Origin: Sedimentisphaerales bacterium
Lineage (GTDB): Bacteria; Planctomycetota; Phycisphaerae; Sedimentisphaerales; SM23-30
Direction of reading: 5' to 3'
DNA: 8,844 nt
Assembly: GCA_030636065.1 (NCBI GenBank)
Contig: DAOVXR010000049.1
Span: 1-8,844, forward strand
In this document: positions 7,301-8,844 of the stretch, piece by piece
How the letters are laid out: each line of letters starts with the position of its first letter
Numbering within the stretch: the first letter of the stretch is position 1
The notes under the pieces: generated by a model
What the model was told of the DNA's origin: nothing
The model's input: the letters and a program-made list of their open reading frames with translations, nothing else
Databases searched by the model: none
Made by a program: the position numbers and the translations under genes

Positions 7301-8844
7301 CTTATGTTCTCCGGTTCCGCCTGAACCGCCGCCGACACTATTTGCCGCAACTGGTCATAAGACGGCACGCCTTCCCTGACCTGCGACATCATGGCCCGAT
7401 ATAATAAAATGACTACTTCTTCATCTCCGGGAATTTCTTTTGCCAGTTTGACTAATGCTTTGATCCGGTCGGCTGCGTCTTTATGAGACCGGCCGCGCAA
7501 CAACTTTATTGCTCGACCATCGTCCCCCAAACCGCTTATTGCCTCCTGTGCTTCTTCGTAGCGCCCCAACACCAGCAGTGCCTGGGCCTTGATCTTCAGC
7601 ACCTTTTCCTGAAACGGTACATCCGGACTGTATTTGCTTTCGTAGGATTTTATCAGTTCCAGCAGGTTGAGTTTATTCTGCTGCCCTGGAAACTCCGAAA
7701 TCACATCGATATACGACATATAATCCTGTGCCGGACGGATACCTTTGGACAATACCTGTACCGCGTATTGTGCCGCCAAACTACGGTATTTGGTCTCTCG
7801 TAAAACCTCGAACAGTTTCCATTTCAGACGGACTGCCATTGCTCCGCCTGTATCGCCCAGTTCCATCTGCCGATTGGCGTCATAAATATCTTTTATGCCG
7901 TCCTCTTGCCGTCCTTCCGCCAACGCGATTGTACCACGAGCCACCTTCGTCAGGACATCGTCTTCGCCCAGCGACTCACTCAATTCTTTTAATCGCTTCC
8001 GGGCCTGCTCGATGTAAATTGTTTTTTGATTCTGATTCTCCTCCTGCTCTGCCAGCTTCGCGCAAACCTCCACTAATGCTGGTATAATTCTGCCGAAACG
8101 GGTAATACTCACCAGTCTTCGGCGGGCACCTTGCATATCCTTGGCATTCGGCTTGTCCAGCGTTTCTCGCAGCAGATCATACGCAGCTGTCAGATTAACC
8201 TGTGGGCTTTCGGAATAACGTGCCCGTATTAAATATAATTGCGCCAGCGCAGCCGGCCATTCTGCCTGCGTATCGTCGCATTGAACAGCCTGCTCATATA
8301 TCTTGATCACTTCATCTACATCGTCCAGTCTTTTCAGTCGGGACTGAATTATTTGTGCCTTGACGACATAAAACCGCCCTTCATTTTTGAAGCGGCTGAT
8401 ACAGCTATTGACATCTTCCAGCATCTTGCCGTAGAATGCGTCTGCCTCTTTTTGTAGTTTGGCTCTTTCAGCCTCGCCTTCAGCCAACATCGCCTGACGG
8501 TACAGATTGCTTGACCAGGGCCGAAGGTATGTATTAAACAGATTCAGATGCGCTTCTACATCTTCCGGATTCTTTTCGACTGCCAGGCGAAGATATTGCT
8601 CGTCTTTGGCCAGGTATTCTGCCCTTTCTTCTTTTGACTCGCTTTTGCGCATATCCAGCATCGCCAGGTTTGCGAACAGTTGATATGCCGTAACGTTCTT
8701 CTCGTCCAGCGACAGTGCTTTGTTCAGCATTTCTTCTGCCTGCGTTCGCGTCCCCGTAGGGTCGTCGCTCGCCTCTAACGCCAGCAACGCCGTCAGCGAA
8801 TGTCCTTTCATCATATACCCATAAGCATCATTTGGCCGAAGCTC
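4396..8844 (-). CDS. Giant TPR-repeat protein, 5' end outside the window
   Basis: The frame is open to the window edge. Before the first Met pair at 8814-8809, ten further in-frame codons (ELRPNDAYGY) already read as TPR sequence, so 1482 residues are visible and the true start lies to the right. The protein is almost entirely TPR-like helical repeats. Clear units include AEEMLNKALSLDEKN near the visible start, AEKIFKQAIEKNPDSVELV in the middle, and the repeat around fragment residues 1340-1400 (RPNDAALMNNLAYALLETG). The C-terminus is a charged helix ending EDEK, with no membrane segment or sorting signal. Any signal peptide would be off-window. TPR superhelices bind proteins, and in exopolysaccharide systems (BcsC, PelB, AlgK, PrsT types) they act as periplasmic or outer-membrane scaffolds. 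That role is inferred here from the BY-kinase gene 262 bp downstream. No catalytic domain is visible. Confidence 0.93.
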   Translation of the reverse strand, partial: ELRPNDAYGYMMKGHSLTALLALEASDDPTGTRTQAEEMLNKALSLDEKNVTAYQLFANLAMLDMRKSESKEERAEYLAKDEQYLRLAVEKNPEDVEAHLNLFNTYLRPWSSNLYRQAMLAEGEAERAKLQKEADAFYGKMLEDVNSCISRFKNEGRFYVVKAQIIQSRLKRLDDVDEVIKIYEQAVQCDDTQAEWPAALAQLYLIRARYSESPQVNLTAAYDLLRETLDKPNAKDMQGARRRLVSITRFGRIIPALVEVCAKLAEQEENQNQKTIYIEQARKRLKELSESLGEDDVLTKVARGTIALAEGRQEDGIKDIYDANRQMELGDTGGAMAVRLKWKLFEVLRETKYRSLAAQYAVQVLSKGIRPAQDYMSYIDVISEFPGQQNKLNLLELIKSYESKYSPDVPFQEKVLKIKAQALLVLGRYEEAQEAISGLGDDGRAIKLLRGRSHKDAADRIKALVKLAKEIPGDEEVVILLYRAMMSQVREGVPSYDQLRQIVSAAVQAEPENIRFQQIQKILQEPDAANVPSERLSEIALETIKNTKDPFNRAVRLGSYYAARARENVLGQDQETAQRNWELAKEQFSTARGIKKDDLEALSSEFRAVVGLKDWAGAEDLLAKINKIDSVQGLYYESHLKQSQQQWNDAANLLESYLERRPISVEGHLSLSRVYGQLRRGKESLEQVRMAVSQDFSNVAANNTLMLMMHNMHSQGGLSRLPSEQIKSMLVLIKRVLNLEPSNLTANQLLVTYESFWIVQLADQVNSPGMAESVKKAHIGALAQIYNEVVQTCKYLISRDPGNVQNIVVLAKVHYLYARAATDDQQRNQLWAEAEKIFKQAIEKNPDSVELVAEYGDFLRSTGKKRQDEKLLQDMIKQNSGEVKYQAMVKLGDLYARQGQLQKAAEVLEKILEEFKDKQQSKIMLAELFSRMKEYGKALDMFRQLREKEDSEYLLTRHIETLLDMGQEEQSQALLDSQMKQEYPDSVATMLLSAKVSLRRTKYVEAVAYADQALAKSSQNRLALLIKSQALYYNEQFQEAMDSLVKLRTLESSGSNLGRMLLTQVNWSLGFHDDAIDELQATVEQNPGYTEAREMLVRMLKKRGRLADLERLYANIIKVYPNDAKLYVEAAQASMQSGDKYLLKKQRDRATRQYEKGLALMQSAWKVSRETGEEQRAALDGLLRALLKTGQYQQVATLATQNLKKGYEDAALLLYQAEATYRLNRPQEALNLFESILNMVSDRPSLSDQVVMRARRIGDVDKMSEWCKNKLRAKPDWTAMHLVLAGIYRGKGRVDQEISELKAARSSANENLSENIDRQLMVTYLGAQRWQEAVDACRQLMKKRPNDAALMNNLAYALLETGSHDEEAVATAKKAYDLNRTNTNVMDTYAMALTKMKDYGQAELIMLRAIQEKRRSENHVPPEYEYHLVQALQGQKQYGKALERLRKVQKQLQESVSQRDSAWLERINTLLTEIEQQREDEK

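Overview
The window (about 48-50% GC by eye) looks like bacterial chromosome from a Gram-negative-type organism. It carries a tRNA-Phe gene and three long protein genes, all on the minus strand. The set of a very large TPR protein, a Wzc-type tyrosine autokinase and a Wzx/MOP-type flippase points to an exopolysaccharide or capsule locus. The giant TPR protein, the GTAG-headed intergenic palindromes, the GAAG-rich spacer and the tRNA without an encoded CCA would fit an environmental lineage such as Planctomycetota (Phycisphaerae-like). That placement is inference from general impression, not from a marker gene.

Layout, in transcription order (right to left). At 8844-4396 is a TPR-repeat protein whose 5' end lies outside the window; 1482 residues are visible. 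At 4395-4134 is a 262-bp spacer with a strongly purine-rich sense strand, a nested inverted repeat and one perfect REP-like palindrome. At 4133-1926 is a 735-aa PCP/BY-kinase fusion. At 1925-1588 is a 338-bp gene-free spacer packed with short palindromes of at least two families. At 1587-328 is a 419-aa, roughly 12-TM polysaccharide flippase that starts with GTG. At 244-172 is tRNA-Phe(GAA), with its own consensus promoter just upstream and a hairpin/T-run terminator just downstream. In 1-120 I see no gene that I can support.

How the genes may work together: a flippase moves lipid-linked oligosaccharide across the inner membrane, the Wzc-like PCP/kinase controls polymer length and export, and TPR superhelices often act as periplasmic or outer-membrane scaffolds in exopolysaccharide secretion. 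No glycosyltransferase, polymerase (Wzy) or outer-membrane channel (Wza) gene lies inside the window, so the rest of the pathway must be elsewhere, probably to the right.

The least ordinary content is between the genes. GTAG-headed palindromes occur in at least three clear copies, all in one orientation. A second hairpin family has a conserved TTCCTGTT(T)AG flank; one copy supplies the in-frame stop and Shine-Dalgarno-like sequence of the flippase gene. The kinase also departs from the family consensus in two ATP-site motifs.
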